Under the pieces are notes generated by a model. That model did no database searches and was not told the origin of the DNA. It worked only from the letters and a program-made list of their open reading frames with translations. Below, piece after piece: positions 63,467 through 64,000 of a stretch of 64,000 nt of DNA. The stretch lies in NCBI RefSeq assembly GCF_004514425.2, contig NZ_MYFN02000010.1:168055-232054 (forward strand). The letters are read 5' to 3'. Origin of the DNA: Shinella sumterensis (GTDB lineage Bacteria; Pseudomonadota; Alphaproteobacteria; Rhizobiales; Rhizobiaceae). Every line of letters begins with the position of its first letter. Position 1 is the stretch's first letter. Both the position numbers and the translations under genes were made by a program.

Positions 63467-64000
63467 GGCTGATGCCCTTAGCGCATGTTGCGGGGAAAGG
63501 GAAAGAATTTGGCGTTGGCGGGCGCGGGCCGGGCTGCCAGCACTGATATCCACGCGGCGGCTTCGCCCGTGGTTTCAAAGAGCATTCGGACGGGGCGCCG
63601 GAAGCTGCCTCGACTGAGAATGAATAGGTGACACCTTCCGGCGCCCCGTTCGGCGGTTTTTGCCCGCGACTCCGGTCTCTCTGCAAGGATCGAAAAGGCG
63701 GTGTCCTTCGCCGGTTTCCGGAATGGCCAGTGCCGTTTGACAACCGGAGCGCACGCCTTGGCGCTCCGTGGAAGGTGTCTCCACCTCCCGGCCTTTCTCC
63801 ATGCCGGCGGACGATGCCGACGCATCCGCCAATGCCGATCCCCTTGTGTGCCGCACAGGCACGCCCGGCGCGCCGTTCGGGGCATGAAACGACAGGATCG
63901 GTCCGACATCCCGCCGCTTCCCCCGTGTCGCCGGAGGGAGACCATTTTCCGCAGGCCCGGTGCATGAGGTTTCGCGTCATCCCCCCACGCCCCGCGCCGA
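63467..64000. other. Region without a supportable gene; several inverted repeats
   Basis: Open frames here (both strands) are short or compositionally unlike the neighbours. A 35-codon frame directly before thiN (63478-63585, minus) has G/C-rich third positions but no ribosome site. Structure is notable: a 14-bp inverted repeat at 63591-63604/63635-63648, an 8-bp hairpin CGGAGCGC/GCGCTCCG at 63745-63768, and a 10-bp complement between 63630-63639 and 63771-63780. It may be a non-coding RNA, a leader of a gene beyond the window, or decayed sequence. Confidence 0.4.
63591..63648. repeat. 14-bp perfect inverted repeat upstream of thiN
   Basis: CGGGGCGCCGGAAG (63591-63604) and CTTCCGGCGCCCCG (63635-63648), 30 bases apart. 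Part of the right arm can instead pair with 63771-63780. Confidence 0.65.

Noticed and set aside
63600..63800. Cobalamin or TPP riboswitch upstream of thiN
   Set aside because: Short fragments such as GAGACCGGAG and CACTGGCC recall the cobalamin core, but the order and the remaining blocks do not fit; no TPP signature (ACTGAGA plus the partner arm) is complete.

Overview
The window is chromosomal DNA from a high-GC alphaproteobacterium. It is most likely a member of the Rhizobiaceae (Rhizobium/Agrobacterium/Ensifer/Shinella group). The reasons are the conserved gene neighbourhoods (dapF-mtaB-ftsY-yciB, ffh-chorismate mutase-rpsP-rimM-trmD, ftsK-lolA-xth, glnK-amtB), a SAM-II riboswitch before metA, two CtrA-type boxes (TTAA-N7-TTAAC), a sigma-54 type promoter before glnK, and rhizobial palindromic intergenic repeats. 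Almost all of it is housekeeping sequence. I see no phage, insertion sequence, CRISPR array or integrated island, and GC-rich codon use is even throughout.

Layout. 1-8.8 kb: the 3' end of hemY, a TerB-like protein, a glutamine amidotransferase, YggT and DUF167 proteins, ppa, an exported hypothetical, an acetyltransferase, typA, and phoD with two PHO-box-like elements upstream. 8.8-12.7 kb: dcp, a DUF475/TerC-type membrane protein with a structured leader, and a 54-residue protein. 12.8-19.2 kb: a tripartite tricarboxylate transporter (tctCBA), an ABC-type binding protein and a divergent TctD/TctE-like two-component pair. 19.2-24.9 kb: two LysE exporters, a MarR/MFS pair, argG and a short-chain dehydrogenase. 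24.9-27.7 kb: an ABC transporter of the PF04392 type. 27.8-33.3 kb: yciB, ftsY, mtaB, dapF and a metallo-beta-lactamase-fold hydrolase. 33.4-38.9 kb: the ffh-rpsP-rimM-trmD-rplS region, interrupted by an opposing TSUP-family gene. 39-47 kb: an amino-acid binding protein and permease, leuC, a SixA-like phosphatase, an aldo/keto reductase, a YkuD-like transpeptidase, a CenR-like regulator, a cyclic-nucleotide-domain protein and xth. 47-57.4 kb: lolA, ftsK, amtB-glnK, tesB, a UbiH-like monooxygenase, a Trm112-like protein, a LON-domain protein, a CnoX-type thioredoxin and a PrdX-type deacylase. 57.5-64 kb: tRNA-Gly(GCC), galM, the SAM-II/metA/GNAT unit, a His/Gly/Tyr-rich exported protein, an ABC-F ATPase, a thiamine pyrophosphokinase, and about 530 bases without a supportable gene.

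The most interesting signals are regulatory. (1) The Shine-Dalgarno of the DUF475 gene sits inside a perfect hairpin, and a 30-codon upstream frame ends in an ATGA overlap with its start. (2) A SAM-II aptamer is followed by an 11-pair terminator just before metA. (3) Two PHO-box-like repeats 33 bp apart lie before phoD. (4) A 75-bp repeat occurs twice with one mismatch, and its TAG ends supply the stop codons of three genes. (5) An intrinsic terminator lies between a good promoter and ffh. (6) A possible leaderless 38-codon frame lies before leuC. All functional links beyond sequence motifs are inference; no searches or folding runs were possible.
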